DNA of 64,000 nucleotides from Vulcanimicrobium winogradskyi (GCA_003134965.1 PLDA01000001.1:1-64000); one strand, 5' to 3'. Positions 52,153 through 61,101 are shown, numbered from the stretch's first letter. Notes: generated by a model not told the origin, from the sequence alone. A program made the numbers and translations.

Positions 52153-53592
52153 GTGCAGCTGCGTACGAAGGTGACGCCGGACGACCTCTGCTTTCTCTCC
52201 GCGCGCGAGCTGCTGCGCCGCATCCGCGCGAAAGAAATTTCCGCGGCCGAGGTGATGGCCGCGCACCTCGCGCGCATCGAGCTCGTGAACCCGCAGCTGA
52301 ACGCGATCGTCACGCTGCACGCCGACGAGGCGACGGCGGATGCGCGTCGCGCCGACGAGGCCCTGGCGCGCGGCGAGGAGCTCGGACCGCTGCACGGTCT
52401 GCCGGTCGCGCACAAGGACCTGTTCGTCACCCGCGGGATGCGCACGACGTTCGGCTCGCCGATCTTCAAGGACTTCGTGCCGGCGGTCGACAGCATCATC
52501 GTCGAGCGGCAGCGCCGGGCCGGCGCGATCTCGATCGGAAAGACGAACGTCCCGGAGTTCGGCGCCGGCTCGCAGACGTTCAACACCGTCTTCGGGAACA
52601 CGCGCAACCCGTACGATGTCTCGAAGACATGCGGCGGGAGCAGTGGCGGCGCAGCGGTCGCGCTCGCCTGCGGGATGGTCCCGCTCGCCGACGGGAGCGA
52701 CTTCGGCGGCTCGCTGCGCAACCCGGCGAATTTCTGCAACGTCGTCGGGCTGCGCCCTTCGATCGGGCGCGTCCCGCAGTGGCCTTCGTACGACGCCTGG
52801 GATACGCTCGCGGTCTCCGGCCCGATGGCGCGCACGGTCGACGACGTCGCGCTGTTCTTGAGCGTCCTGGCGGGACCGGACGCGCGCGATCCTATCGCGC
52901 TCGCGGACGGCGGCGAGCGTTTCGGCGGCCCGCTCGAGCGCGACTTCAGCGGGACGCGCGTCGCCTGGAGCACCGACCTCGGCGGCCTTCCCGTCGACCC
53001 GGCAGTGACGGCCGCGATCGTCGCGCAGCGCACGGCGTTCACCGACCTCGGCTGCGAGCTCGAAGAGGCGTCGCCCGACCTGCGCGGCGCCGAGGCGGCG
53101 TTCCAGACGCTGCGCGGCGTGTCGTTCGTGAACCACTTCGGCGACCTGATGGACAAGCACCCGGGCGCGTTCAAGGACACGATCGTCTGGAACGTCGGAA
53201 TCGGCCGCGCGCTCACCGGCTCGCAGGTGGCGGCGGCGGTGCAGCTCCGCTCGCAGATATTCACGCGGATGCACGAGTTCATGCAGCGCTTCGAGTTCCT
53301 GATCGCGCCGGTCAACCAAGTCCCGCCATTCCCGGTCGAGCAGCCGTACGTCACCGAGATCGCCGGCGTGAAGATGGAGAACTACCTCGACTGGATGCGC
53401 TCGTGCACGGCGATCACCGTCACCGGCCACCCCTCGATCTCCGTCCCGTGCGGCTTCACGCCCGACGGCCTCCCGGTCGGCGTCCAAATCATCGGCCGCT
53501 ACCGCGACGAGCGCGGCCTCCTCCAATTCGCCCACGCCTTCGAACAACGCACGCAGGTAGGCCTGCGCCGTCCACCGTTGAAAGGCGGTTAA
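52153..53592 (+). CDS. Amidase signature family hydrolase
   Basis: This encodes 479 aa. The Ser-cisSer-Lys triad is visible: Lys in LPVAHKDLFVT, Ser in CGGSSGGAAVALACG and Ser in GSDFGGSLRNPANF. The C-terminal AITVTGHPSISVPCGFTPDG-LPVGVQIIG is also characteristic. It resembles amidases that act on small amides or aryl amides rather than GatA, and no gatB/gatC genes are nearby. There is no export signal. The GTG start at 52153 lacks a good Shine-Dalgarno, so GTG 52171 is an alternative. It is convergent with the FAD oxidoreductase gene, the 3' ends overlapping by 4 bp. Confidence 0.9.
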   Translation: MQLRTKVTPDDLCFLSARELLRRIRAKEISAAEVMAAHLARIELVNPQLNAIVTLHADEATADARRADEALARGEELGPLHGLPVAHKDLFVTRGMRTTFGSPIFKDFVPAVDSIIVERQRRAGAISIGKTNVPEFGAGSQTFNTVFGNTRNPYDVSKTCGGSSGGAAVALACGMVPLADGSDFGGSLRNPANFCNVVGLRPSIGRVPQWPSYDAWDTLAVSGPMARTVDDVALFLSVLAGPDARDPIALADGGERFGGPLERDFSGTRVAWSTDLGGLPVDPAVTAAIVAQRTAFTDLGCELEEASPDLRGAEAAFQTLRGVSFVNHFGDLMDKHPGAFKDTIVWNVGIGRALTGSQVAAAVQLRSQIFTRMHEFMQRFEFLIAPVNQVPPFPVEQPYVTEIAGVKMENYLDWMRSCTAITVTGHPSISVPCGFTPDGLPVGVQIIGRYRDERGLLQFAHAFEQRTQVGLRRPPLKGG

Positions 53593-55331
53593 AGCGCCAG
53601 GTGCGTCACCAGCCACTTTGCCGCATCGCCGCGCAGCATCTCCGGCGAGGGCCACGGGAGCGGCGATCCTACGATCTTCTCGATCGCCGCGCGTTCCGCG
53701 GCGTCCAGCGGATCGCCGGCGCGAAACGCGAGCGACTGCGGGTCGGTGATGTAGCCGTTGACGGCGACGAGCTGCGTCGCCGAGAAGAGCGCGACGTCCT
53801 TCGAATACGGCACGTCGGTCCACCAGAACAGCGGCACCCCTGCCTCGAGCAGCGCGTGCCGGAACTCGCGCAGCAACGGCGCCTGATCGATCACGCCGCC
53901 CGGCGCGACGCCGCGCTTGATGCAGAACGCCGCCAGCGCTCCGGCCGCTTCGCCGACGTTCCATTCGATCGGATGGACGCGGTACGCGCTGTTGGTGATG
54001 TGCGTGACGCCGAGGTTCTTGCATGCGGGAAGCAGGTTCTCGATCGCCGGCGCGATCAGCGCTCCGAGCGGAATCTGGAACTTCGAGGGCTGTCCCCCCG
54101 AGTACCCCGACATCCCGTCGACGGTGTGCATGTCGAGGCGGTAGTAGCCGATCCCGCACGAGTCCGCAAAGAGCTTGGCGCGCGGAGCGTCGCCGACGAC
54201 GATATCCTGCTGCCGCACCGTCGTGCGCGCGTGGATGCGGCGCGACTCGCGGATGTACGGCAGCGGCGCCGTGCCGTCGTACGTCCCGAACACCTCGGTC
54301 GCGATCCGGACGTTCGGGTAGCCGTTCCCCTTGCCGTCGTCGCGCGGACACGCCGTCTGGAGCCAATACGCGTACGCGACCGAGCGGGCACGCGCGGCGA
54401 CGACGATCGCGGCGTCGAGGTCCGGGTTTCCGGTCGGTATCGAGCGGGGCGTGTAGTCGTTGCTGCTGTCGTTGAGCGTCGTGACGTCGTACGGAAGCGC
54501 GGCATCCGCGAAGTTGCCGTGCGCGATGAACTGCCGGTAGTTGAACAGCGAGTCGCTGCCGGTGACCTTGAACACGCCGCTCGTCCCAAACAGCATCTTG
54601 AACGGCCGCGCCTTCACGATCTCGTCGTAGCCCGTCGGCTTGGGGATGGTATGGTTCTCGCCGTCGGGCCGCCGCTCGAGCGCGATCGGCACGGTGATCG
54701 GCTGGATCCATCCCGGATGCGGAGCGGCCGGCGCGGCGGGTTCGTCGAACTCAGCGTTGCCCTCCGCGCCGACCGAATGCGGAACGTCCGCAAGCTGCAG
54801 CAGCTCGCCGAGGTCGGTCGCGTCCAGCACATAGGCCGCGGTGAAGCGTTCTTCGGCTCCGTAGAACGGCCGAGCGATAACGGCCTGGACACGCGGCCCC
54901 GCCATCTCGACCGCGACCACCGGCATCCCGGTCAGCACGGTGACGGGCGGCGTCGACTCCGCGAGCATCGTCGACATCACTTCGTGCGCGACCCGCGGCG
55001 CGACCCGCAGGTTCGTCGCATACCGCGCGTCAGGAGCACCTGGGTCGAACGGATCGAGTTTCTTCCCGGCCTCCGAGAGCGTGAAGTTCTCGGTATAGTA
55101 GCGCTGCGCCGCGATCCGAAACTGCCGGTAGAGCTCGGTGCACCCGATCCCCTTGTTGACCCACTCGGTCTCATCGCCGCGAGTCAACCCTTGAGCACTA
55201 TACTGCCCGCCGATCCATTCCGAAGCCTCGAGCAAACACACCGAAGCCCCCATCGCCGCGGCCCGCAACGCAGCCGCAACACCGCCTAAACTGGCGCCAA
55301 CGACAACGATATCAAACTGCCGCTCCTGCAT
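53589..55331 (-). CDS. FAD-dependent oxidoreductase (FAD_oxidored family)
   Basis: This encodes 580 aa from the ATG at 55331. The Rossmann dinucleotide fold is DIVVVGASLGGVAAALRAAA with a downstream Glu in CLLEASEWIGGQYSAQGL. Later motifs are YVLDATDLGELLQLAD and a typical C-terminal half with GMSGYSGGQPSKFQIPLGAL, ENLLPACKNLGVTHITNSAY and WNVGEAAGALAAFC. This fits the large FAD_oxidored (PF12831) type, often found with polysaccharide or xenobiotic catabolism genes. The substrate is unknown. The start region contains a 25-bp tandem duplication including the Shine-Dalgarno and start codon. Confidence 0.88.
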   Translation of the reverse strand: MQERQFDIVVVGASLGGVAAALRAAAMGASVCLLEASEWIGGQYSAQGLTRGDETEWVNKGIGCTELYRQFRIAAQRYYTENFTLSEAGKKLDPFDPGAPDARYATNLRVAPRVAHEVMSTMLAESTPPVTVLTGMPVVAVEMAGPRVQAVIARPFYGAEERFTAAYVLDATDLGELLQLADVPHSVGAEGNAEFDEPAAPAAPHPGWIQPITVPIALERRPDGENHTIPKPTGYDEIVKARPFKMLFGTSGVFKVTGSDSLFNYRQFIAHGNFADAALPYDVTTLNDSSNDYTPRSIPTGNPDLDAAIVVAARARSVAYAYWLQTACPRDDGKGNGYPNVRIATEVFGTYDGTAPLPYIRESRRIHARTTVRQQDIVVGDAPRAKLFADSCGIGYYRLDMHTVDGMSGYSGGQPSKFQIPLGALIAPAIENLLPACKNLGVTHITNSAYRVHPIEWNVGEAAGALAAFCIKRGVAPGGVIDQAPLLREFRHALLEAGVPLFWWTDVPYSKDVALFSATQLVAVNGYITDPQSLAFRAGDPLDAAERAAIEKIVGSPLPWPSPEMLRGDAAKWLVTHLAL

Positions 55332-55368
55332 AATCGCACCCCTTCCGCTCCTGCATAATCGCACCCCT
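55322..55368. repeat. 25-bp tandem duplication over a start codon
   Basis: GCTCCTGCATAATCGCACCC occurs at 55322 and again at 55347 (period 25 bp, 22 matching positions). On the reverse strand each unit contains a GGGGTGCGATTATG box, so the Shine-Dalgarno and ATG of the FAD oxidoreductase gene are duplicated. Only the inner ATG is in frame. Confidence 0.75.
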
Positions 55369-55389
55369 CCGCCAACGTAACGTGTCCCC

Positions 55390-55436
55390 TTGTCACCCTG
55401 AGCCCGCCATTGTCACCCTGAGCTTGTCGAAGGGTG
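55390..55436. repeat. REP-like short repeat at the end of the CoA-synthetase gene
   Basis: TTGTCACCCTGAGC occurs twice (55390, 55410), the second continuing as TTGTCGAAGGGTG to form a CACCCT/AGGGTG hairpin. The sequence is of a type widespread in intergenic regions of many high-GC bacteria. It supplies the last residues and stop codon of the adjacent gene. Confidence 0.7.
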
Positions 55437-57428
55437 CGCCACCATCGCCCCACGCTCATCGGCGAACGCGATGAACCAGTCCAGCGCGGACGGGTCCATC
55501 ATCGCTTCGCGGCTCGCGGCCTTCTCGGGCGGCGTGCCGGCCAGAATGCGCCGCACCGGGATCTCCATCTTCTTGCCAGTCAGTGTGTACGGAATCGCGG
55601 CGACGACGTGGATCTCGTCGGGCACATGGCGTGGGCTGCAATCTGTACGCAGCTTCGTCACGATCCGCTCGCGCAGCGCGTCGTCGAACGTCGCGCCCTC
55701 GGTGACTCTCACGAACAACGGCATGTAGAACGCGCCGCCCGGCAGCTCGAGGCACACGATGAGGCTATCGGCGATCTCGTCGAGCTGCTCGACCGCGCGG
55801 TAGATCTCGGCCGAGCCGATGCGCACGCCGTAGCGGTTGAGCGTCGAGTCCGAGCGCCCATAGATGTAGCAGCCGCCGCGTTCGTTGATCTTGATGAAAT
55901 CGCCGTGGCGCCACGCGCCGGGGAAGTGCTCGAAGTACGTCTCGCGGTAGCGCGCGTCGCCCGGATCGTTCATGAAGCGTAACGGCATCGACGGCGAGGG
56001 GCTGGTGACGACCAGCTCGCCGACCTCACCGACGACCTCCTCGCCCGCGTCGTTCCACGCGTGCACGTCCATCCCGAGCAGCCGCGTCTGGATCTCGCCC
56101 GCGTACACCGGCAGCAGCGGCGACCCGCCGACCAGCCCCGCGCACAGCTCCGTGCCGCCCGAAGGCGAAGTGACCCAGAGATCGGACTTGACCGCGTCGT
56201 AGAACCACGCCGTCGATTCCGGCGTCACCGGCGACCCCGTCAGCAGCACGCCTTCGAGACGCGAGAGGTCGAAGCGCTCGCGCGGAACGAGTCCGATCTT
56301 CTGCATCATCTGCACGAACGTCGGGCTCGCGCCGAAGCTTGTCGCACCGGCATCGGCCGCGAGCTGCCAGAGCAGCGCCGGCGTCGGATACGCCGGATGC
56401 CCGTCGTACAGCACGATCGACGCGCCCTGCACCAGCGCCGAGACCAGCGCGTTGAACATCATCCAGCCGGTCGTCGTGTAGAAGAACATGCGCGAGGACG
56501 GGCTGAGGTTCTGCCCGAGCCCGGTGCTCTTGAGGTGCTCGACGAGCGTCCCGACGTGGCCGTGCACGATCGGTTTCGGCAGCCCGGTCGTCCCCGACGA
56601 GAACAGCACCCACAGCGGGTGATCCTCGGCGACGCGTTCGTACGCGAACGACGCCGCGTCGATCGGCGGATGGTCGAGCAGCTCCGCCCACGTGATCGCG
56701 CCCGGGATCGCGGGCGACGAACCGGGGTTGAGATACGGCAGCCACACGAGGCGCCGAACCGACGGCAGGTCGGCCAGGATCGCGCGAATCTCGGCCGTGC
56801 GATCGTAGTCCTTGCCGCCGAAACGGTAGCCGTCGGCGACGAACAGCACGCTCGGTTCGATCTGCGCGAAGCGGTCGATCACGGTGCGCACCCCGAACTC
56901 CGGCGCCGCCGACGACCAGACCGCGCCGATCGCGGTCACGGCGAGCATCGCGATCACCGTCTCGGGGATGTTCGGCATGTACGCCGCGACGCGGTCGCCC
57001 GGCCGCACGCCGAGCTCGCGCAGCCGCGTCGCGACGACGCGCACCGACGCGCCGAGCTCGCTCCACGACACGTACGAGAGCGGCCGCAGCTCGGAACTGT
57101 GGACGAGCGCGGGCTCCCCCGGTGCCGCGACGAGCTCGTGGCGCAGCAGGTGCTCGGCGTAGTTCACGCGCGACCCGGCGAACCAGACGGCGCCCGGCAT
57201 CGCGCGCGAGCTCACGACGCGCTCGTACGGCCGCGACGACTGCACCTCGAAGAAATCCCAGACAGCCGCCCAGAACCCGTCGAGATCGGTCACCGACCAC
57301 CGCCGCAACTCCTCATACGTCGCGAACGAGCGCCCCCGCTCCGCCGCCAGCCACCGCATGAAGCGGGCCACCGTCGACGCCTCGGCATTGGCACGGTGCG
57401 GCGTCCAAAGGAGCTCGCCTTCAGTCAT
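55413..57428 (-). CDS. Acetoacetyl-CoA synthetase
   Basis: This encodes 671 aa from the ATG at 57428. The acyl-adenylate core shows LWVLFSSGTTGLPKPIVHGH (P-loop-like), SYVSWSELGASVRVVATRLR, the acetoacetate-type MFFYTTTGWMMFNALVSALV, WHGDF-like GAWRHGDFIKINERGGCYIY and YGRSDSTLNRYGVRIGSAEI, with the catalytic Lys in IPYTLTGKKMEIPVRRIL. Length and motifs fit AACS, which converts acetoacetate, CoA and ATP to acetoacetyl-CoA; closely related AMP-forming ligases cannot be excluded. The C-terminal HPSTSSG is encoded by a REP-like repeat, so it replaces the natural end. Its ATG shares one base with the DUF2442 gene stop. Confidence 0.88.
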   Translation of the reverse strand: MTEGELLWTPHRANAEASTVARFMRWLAAERGRSFATYEELRRWSVTDLDGFWAAVWDFFEVQSSRPYERVVSSRAMPGAVWFAGSRVNYAEHLLRHELVAAPGEPALVHSSELRPLSYVSWSELGASVRVVATRLRELGVRPGDRVAAYMPNIPETVIAMLAVTAIGAVWSSAAPEFGVRTVIDRFAQIEPSVLFVADGYRFGGKDYDRTAEIRAILADLPSVRRLVWLPYLNPGSSPAIPGAITWAELLDHPPIDAASFAYERVAEDHPLWVLFSSGTTGLPKPIVHGHVGTLVEHLKSTGLGQNLSPSSRMFFYTTTGWMMFNALVSALVQGASIVLYDGHPAYPTPALLWQLAADAGATSFGASPTFVQMMQKIGLVPRERFDLSRLEGVLLTGSPVTPESTAWFYDAVKSDLWVTSPSGGTELCAGLVGGSPLLPVYAGEIQTRLLGMDVHAWNDAGEEVVGEVGELVVTSPSPSMPLRFMNDPGDARYRETYFEHFPGAWRHGDFIKINERGGCYIYGRSDSTLNRYGVRIGSAEIYRAVEQLDEIADSLIVCLELPGGAFYMPLFVRVTEGATFDDALRERIVTKLRTDCSPRHVPDEIHVVAAIPYTLTGKKMEIPVRRILAGTPPEKAASREAMMDPSALDWFIAFADERGAMVAHPSTSSG

Positions 57429-57889
57429 CACGCAGCCGATTTCTTCCGCCGCGTGACCGGAATATTCTTCCGGGGGCGCCCACCTTTTTTTCCGTTCTCG
57501 CGCGACGCCGCCGAGCCCGCCGGTGACCGGCGCCGCGCGGCGAAACGCGCTCCGACCGTCATCACCAAGTTTTCGCCGAACGCGATTGCGAGCAGTTGCT
57601 CGAGCAGCACGCCGTCCTCGGCGGTCGCCGACCACAGGCTTTCGGCGCCCGGGTTGATCGTGAGATCGGCGAGCGACGCTGGATCGGCGTTTGCGAAGCC
57701 CGCGATCCGTGCGCGCGGAACTTCAAAGGTCGACTCCGTCGAGAGTTGGACGACGACGACGTCGCGCCCGGCGTCGTACCTCGTGGCGCGAATCTTCGTT
57801 GCAGTCTCCTCGCGTTCAGCCGCACGCGCGAGTAGAGCAGCTATTTCAGCATCCGTCACGCCGCTTCGGGCCTTTGTTTTGGTCGTCAT
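57428..57889 (-). CDS. DUF2442 domain protein, likely partner of DUF4160 protein
   Basis: This encodes 153 aa. The middle segment VVVVQLSTESTFEVPRARIA-GFANADPASLADLTI followed by GAESLWSATAEDGVLLEQLL matches the DUF2442 pattern. The C-terminus is basic and disordered (RENGKKGGRPRKNIPVTRRK), which suits DNA binding. It starts inside the stop of the DUF4160 gene (ATGA) and ends in the start codon of the CoA-synthetase gene. DUF4160-DUF2442 pairs are common, toxin-antitoxin-like, small-gene modules with no demonstrated biochemistry that I can cite. Confidence 0.75.
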   Translation of the reverse strand: MTTKTKARSGVTDAEIAALLARAAEREETATKIRATRYDAGRDVVVVQLSTESTFEVPRARIAGFANADPASLADLTINPGAESLWSATAEDGVLLEQLLAIAFGENLVMTVGARFAARRRSPAGSAASRENGKKGGRPRKNIPVTRRKKSAA

Positions 57890-58149
57890 TTTGGCTGACT
57901 CAGTCTCCAGAGTTCCAGGAGCGCATCGTAGTTGTCGACCGCGCCACGAATGATGCGTCGTAGTTCGTTCTTCTTCAGATAACCGCGGATCGGCTCACCG
58001 TGAGCAGTCGAGAGGCGGACAACGCCGTTGTCGAGTTCGATTACTGCCTCACCACATCCGATGTAAGCATGAACGTGCGGGAGCTGCGCACCGACGTGAT
58101 CACCCGAAATCGCCGCGTAGAGAACCTGCCCAAACTGTGCGCTCCCCAC
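57886..58149 (-). CDS. DUF4160 domain protein
   Basis: This encodes 87 aa from a GTG at 58149. The family pattern is LPHVHAYIGCGEAVIELDNG-VVRL, then LKKNELRRIIRGAVDNYDALLELW; the HVHA pair is its hallmark. The predicted transcription start coincides with the GTG, so the message would be leaderless. A perfect 18-bp palindrome lies inside the promoter spacer, indicating autoregulation, and the pair with DUF2442 resembles a toxin-antitoxin operon. Confidence 0.78.
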   Translation of the reverse strand: MGSAQFGQVLYAAISGDHVGAQLPHVHAYIGCGEAVIELDNGVVRLSTAHGEPIRGYLKKNELRRIIRGAVDNYDALLELWRLSQPK

Positions 58150-58155
58150 GGCTCT

Positions 58156-58184
58156 ATCATAAACCTAGGCCTAGGTTTTGTCAA
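58156..58184 (-). promoter_or_regulatory. Promoter with an operator palindrome in its spacer
   Basis: On the reverse strand TTGACA (58184-58179), a 17-bp spacer and TATGAT (58161-58156) form a strong sigma70 promoter. The spacer consists almost entirely of the perfect palindrome AAACCTAGGCCTAGGTTT (58161-58178). A repressor bound there would block RNA polymerase directly. Confidence 0.75.
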
Positions 58185-58236
58185 ACCTGCAGAATCCGCA
58201 GCGGCGGGAGCTTCACTAGAAACGCGCCGCAGCCCG

Positions 58237-60924
58237 TTACGGCGGCATTGCGACGTTGACCGGGATCGGGATAGTCGCAGACGTGCCATCGCTGCGGCTT
58301 GCGACGAGCGAGAGGCTCAGCGACGTCTGCCCTATCGGCACGGCACCCAGGGGGAACGCAAACGCCGCTTGCCACTGACCGGCGCCGGTTTGCGCAAGGC
58401 TGATCGTCTGCGTGCCGACTTGCAGCTTCACCGCGCTCGCGTTGGATGTCGTGACGACGGCGACGCGCACGGGCGTCCCGTTCGAGACGACCGTCGGCGA
58501 GAGGGATGCATAGAAGATCTGCACCGGGTCGGTAGGGCGTGCGAAGTTGCTCTGCGGGGCCGCACCGAATGTGAACACGTTCGTCTGCGCGAACGCCGTC
58601 GGTTGCGCGAGCGGTGTCGGGGATGCAACCGCGAGGCCGAGCGGAGCCGCGGTCGCGAGCGGTGCGGGCGTCAGTGCCGACGCGGCGATCCGTGCAGGCG
58701 CGCCTCGACCCGGCATCTGCCCGCTGGGCGCGGGCAGCCGCGTGTTCGGCGGCAGCGTCGGCAGCGTCGCGGGCGTCGGGATCGTGTGCAGCGCCGGCCC
58801 GGGCAGCGCCGATGCGCCGCGTTTGACGATGTGCGGCGTGACGACGATGATCAGCTCATTGCGCTGGCCTTGGACATTGTCGTTCCGAAAGACGCGTCCA
58901 ACCAGCGGAAGGTCGCCCAGCAGTGGCACTTTGGTGGTCGTGCGGGTATCGTTTTCCTGAATCAGGCCGCCGATCACCAGGGTCTCGTCGTCTTGCAGAT
59001 GCACGGTGGTCTGCGTGTCGCGCGTGCTGATCTCCGGCACTCCGGCATTCGTGCCGATCAAGCTGTTCACGACCGGGTGCAGCACCACCATGATCCCGCC
59101 GTCCGGTGTCACGGAGGGCGTGATGTCCAGCGTCACGCCAGTCTGGAAGCTCTGCACCTGCGTCGTCGCGATCGTGCCGGCGTTTCCGGCGGTGGTGGTG
59201 AGGATTGAGATGGTGTCACCGGCGCGGATGGAGGCGGTGCGCCCGGAGAGCGTGGTGATGCGCGGATCGGCCAGCACGCGGCCCTTGCCGTTCTGCACCA
59301 GCAGGTTCAGCTGCGCCGTGAACGAGATCGGCGTGCGCGAGAGCGCCTGAAAGCGCCCGATCCGGCCGACGGTGCCGTCGGCGTTCGAGACCGGCTGCAT
59401 CTCGGTGAACGTCGTGCTGAGCGCCGCTGTGCCGAGTTGCAGGCCCAGGTTTTTCGCCACACTCTCGTCGACTTCGAGGATCTCCGTGTCGAGGACGACC
59501 ATCGTAGGGACGACGTCGACCTTGTCGATGAACTGACGCGCCGAACGCACGCTGGCGGGGGGGCCGAGGAGCGCGATCTGGCCGGGAGTCGGGAGTTGCA
59601 CGACGCGCACGTCCGGCGTCACGACCTGCAGTGCTTGCGTGAACGAGGCCACAGCGTCGATGCCGCCTTGCGTCTGGCCGGGGATGAAGGACTTGAGCGT
59701 GACGACGTCCGTCGAGCCACCGGTGCCGGAGGCAGCTTGACCGAACGACGCGCTTTGCGTGTTTGGCGGCGGATCGAGCTGCGCGAGGGCGTCCGCGATG
59801 CGTTGCTGCTGCGCCGCACTCGCCGTGACAGCGATCGCGTTGAGCGAGGCGTCGACGGTGACGTCCAGGTCGCGGAAGCTGCGCCGCACGAGGTCCGCGA
59901 CGGAGGCGGCGTCGAGCGTGCGAATACGATAGACCTGCGTGTAGCGCTCGCCGAAAGTCGGGAGATCGAGTTGCGCGATGAGGGCCTTGCCGCGCGCGAC
60001 AGCGTCCGGCGGCCCGGAGAGGACGACCGCGCTGCCCGAAACGGCAGCGCGAAGGCCGGGCACCTGCGCGGCGAGCGAGCGCGCGATCTCGCGGGGTGCC
60101 CGCCGCGAGACCGCCACGGCTTCCGCCGACACCACAGCGGGCGGTGGCGTGACGTTGGGCGCATCGAGCGCGTTCACCGCGGCTCGGATCTGCGTCATAT
60201 CGGTCGGCGTGGCGGTGACGAGGAGCTGCTTGTCGCTGGCGAGCGCGAACTTCGCCTTGGGAAACGCTTTGCGCAGCTGGTCGGCGAGCACGCCGCCGCG
60301 CGCGACGTGCAGCGCCAGTGCTTCCGTCGTGGCGAGTGAGGGATCGCGCACGTCGATCCCGACCAACACCCCGCGGATCGCCTGCACGTCGGCGGAAGCC
60401 GCGACGACGACCAGCGCATTAGCGCGATCGTCTGCGCGCACGGTCGCTTGCGGGAAAAGCGGCCGCAGCGTCGCTGCGGCGCGCTTCGCGGTGACGACCG
60501 AGAGGGGCAGCACGACCGGCACGATCGTCACGGGGCGCGCCGGCGCGGGGCCGGCCTCGACATCGTAAACACCCTGCCGGAGGCGATACGTCGCGCCGAG
60601 TGGCTCGAGAATGGCGCGTAGCGCTTGTGGGAGCGTTACGTCGTGCAACTCGACGCTCACGTAGCCGGCGACTCCGTCGGCAACCGAGATGTTTGCGCCG
60701 GTATCGTGAGCCAACCGCACCAACACCGTTCGCAGCGGCTCGTTCCGAGCGTTGAGCGTCACGTGGCCGGCGCCGCGATCTGCAACGATCGCGCTCATCC
60801 TGGCGGACGGCGCCGCGATCGCTGCGGAGCGCATGCAGAGCGTCGCCGTCAATATGGCGGCAAATGTCGCTCGGCTACCTCGTCTCACGTGCGCCTTCGT
60901 GCGCAAGAAATGCGCTCCAACCAT
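58237..60924 (-). CDS. Secretin (type II/IV pilus secretion outer-membrane channel)
   Basis: This encodes 895 aa. The signal region lies after RRGSRATFAAILTATLCMRS-AAIA. N-terminal domains include STN-like (LNARNEPLRTVLVRLAHDTG-ANISVADGVAG, HDVTLPQALRAILEPLGATY). Several N-domains (AIRGVLVGIDVRDPSLATTE, TQIRAAVNALDAPN, YRIRTLDAASVADLVRRSFR) follow. The secretin domain has GRVLADPRITTLSGRTASIR, VGVTLDITPSVTPDG-like TGVTLDITPSVTPDGGIMVV, DDETLVIGGLIQENDTRTTT-KVPLLGDLPLVGRVF and NELIIVVTPHIVKRG. A further 190 residues (Pro-rich linker plus beta domain) extend beyond the usual end. It forms an oligomeric outer-membrane gate. No other pilus or T2SS gene is in the window. Confidence 0.92.
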   Translation of the reverse strand: MVGAHFLRTKAHVRRGSRATFAAILTATLCMRSAAIAAPSARMSAIVADRGAGHVTLNARNEPLRTVLVRLAHDTGANISVADGVAGYVSVELHDVTLPQALRAILEPLGATYRLRQGVYDVEAGPAPARPVTIVPVVLPLSVVTAKRAAATLRPLFPQATVRADDRANALVVVAASADVQAIRGVLVGIDVRDPSLATTEALALHVARGGVLADQLRKAFPKAKFALASDKQLLVTATPTDMTQIRAAVNALDAPNVTPPPAVVSAEAVAVSRRAPREIARSLAAQVPGLRAAVSGSAVVLSGPPDAVARGKALIAQLDLPTFGERYTQVYRIRTLDAASVADLVRRSFRDLDVTVDASLNAIAVTASAAQQQRIADALAQLDPPPNTQSASFGQAASGTGGSTDVVTLKSFIPGQTQGGIDAVASFTQALQVVTPDVRVVQLPTPGQIALLGPPASVRSARQFIDKVDVVPTMVVLDTEILEVDESVAKNLGLQLGTAALSTTFTEMQPVSNADGTVGRIGRFQALSRTPISFTAQLNLLVQNGKGRVLADPRITTLSGRTASIRAGDTISILTTTAGNAGTIATTQVQSFQTGVTLDITPSVTPDGGIMVVLHPVVNSLIGTNAGVPEISTRDTQTTVHLQDDETLVIGGLIQENDTRTTTKVPLLGDLPLVGRVFRNDNVQGQRNELIIVVTPHIVKRGASALPGPALHTIPTPATLPTLPPNTRLPAPSGQMPGRGAPARIAASALTPAPLATAAPLGLAVASPTPLAQPTAFAQTNVFTFGAAPQSNFARPTDPVQIFYASLSPTVVSNGTPVRVAVVTTSNASAVKLQVGTQTISLAQTGAGQWQAAFAFPLGAVPIGQTSLSLSLVASRSDGTSATIPIPVNVAMPP

Positions 60925-61013
60925 CGGAACCCCCGCGTGCCGGTCGTGTACGGTACGGCGCCGCTGCGGCCAACTACTGCTCGCAGGTCGAGGAATTGTC
61001 AGCACCATCGGTA

Positions 61014-61066
61014 TTGCGAATTCAGACGGTAGATGTATACTAGTCGACGACTAGTACAACTGTACT
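61014..61066 (+). promoter_or_regulatory. Promoter overlapped by two palindromes
   Basis: TTGCGA (61014-61019) and TATACT (61036-61041), 16 bp apart, form a promoter toward the 41-aa peptide gene. TACTAGTCGACGACTAGTA (61038-61056) is a palindrome with 9-bp arms. AGTACAACTGTACT (61053-61066), with arms AGTACA/TGTACT, overlaps it. The second motif recurs at 62909-62920. The site also lies in the divergent space before the secretin gene. Confidence 0.6.
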
Positions 61067-61101
61067 GTCGCTATGGCGAAAGCCGGAAAGGGTGTTTTCC
61101 G

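Noticed and set aside
52141..54711. Very long overlapping frames on both strands opposite the amidase and FAD genes
   Set aside because: Composition is Arg/Ala-rich shadow typical of high-GC DNA; the real genes have complete catalytic motifs.
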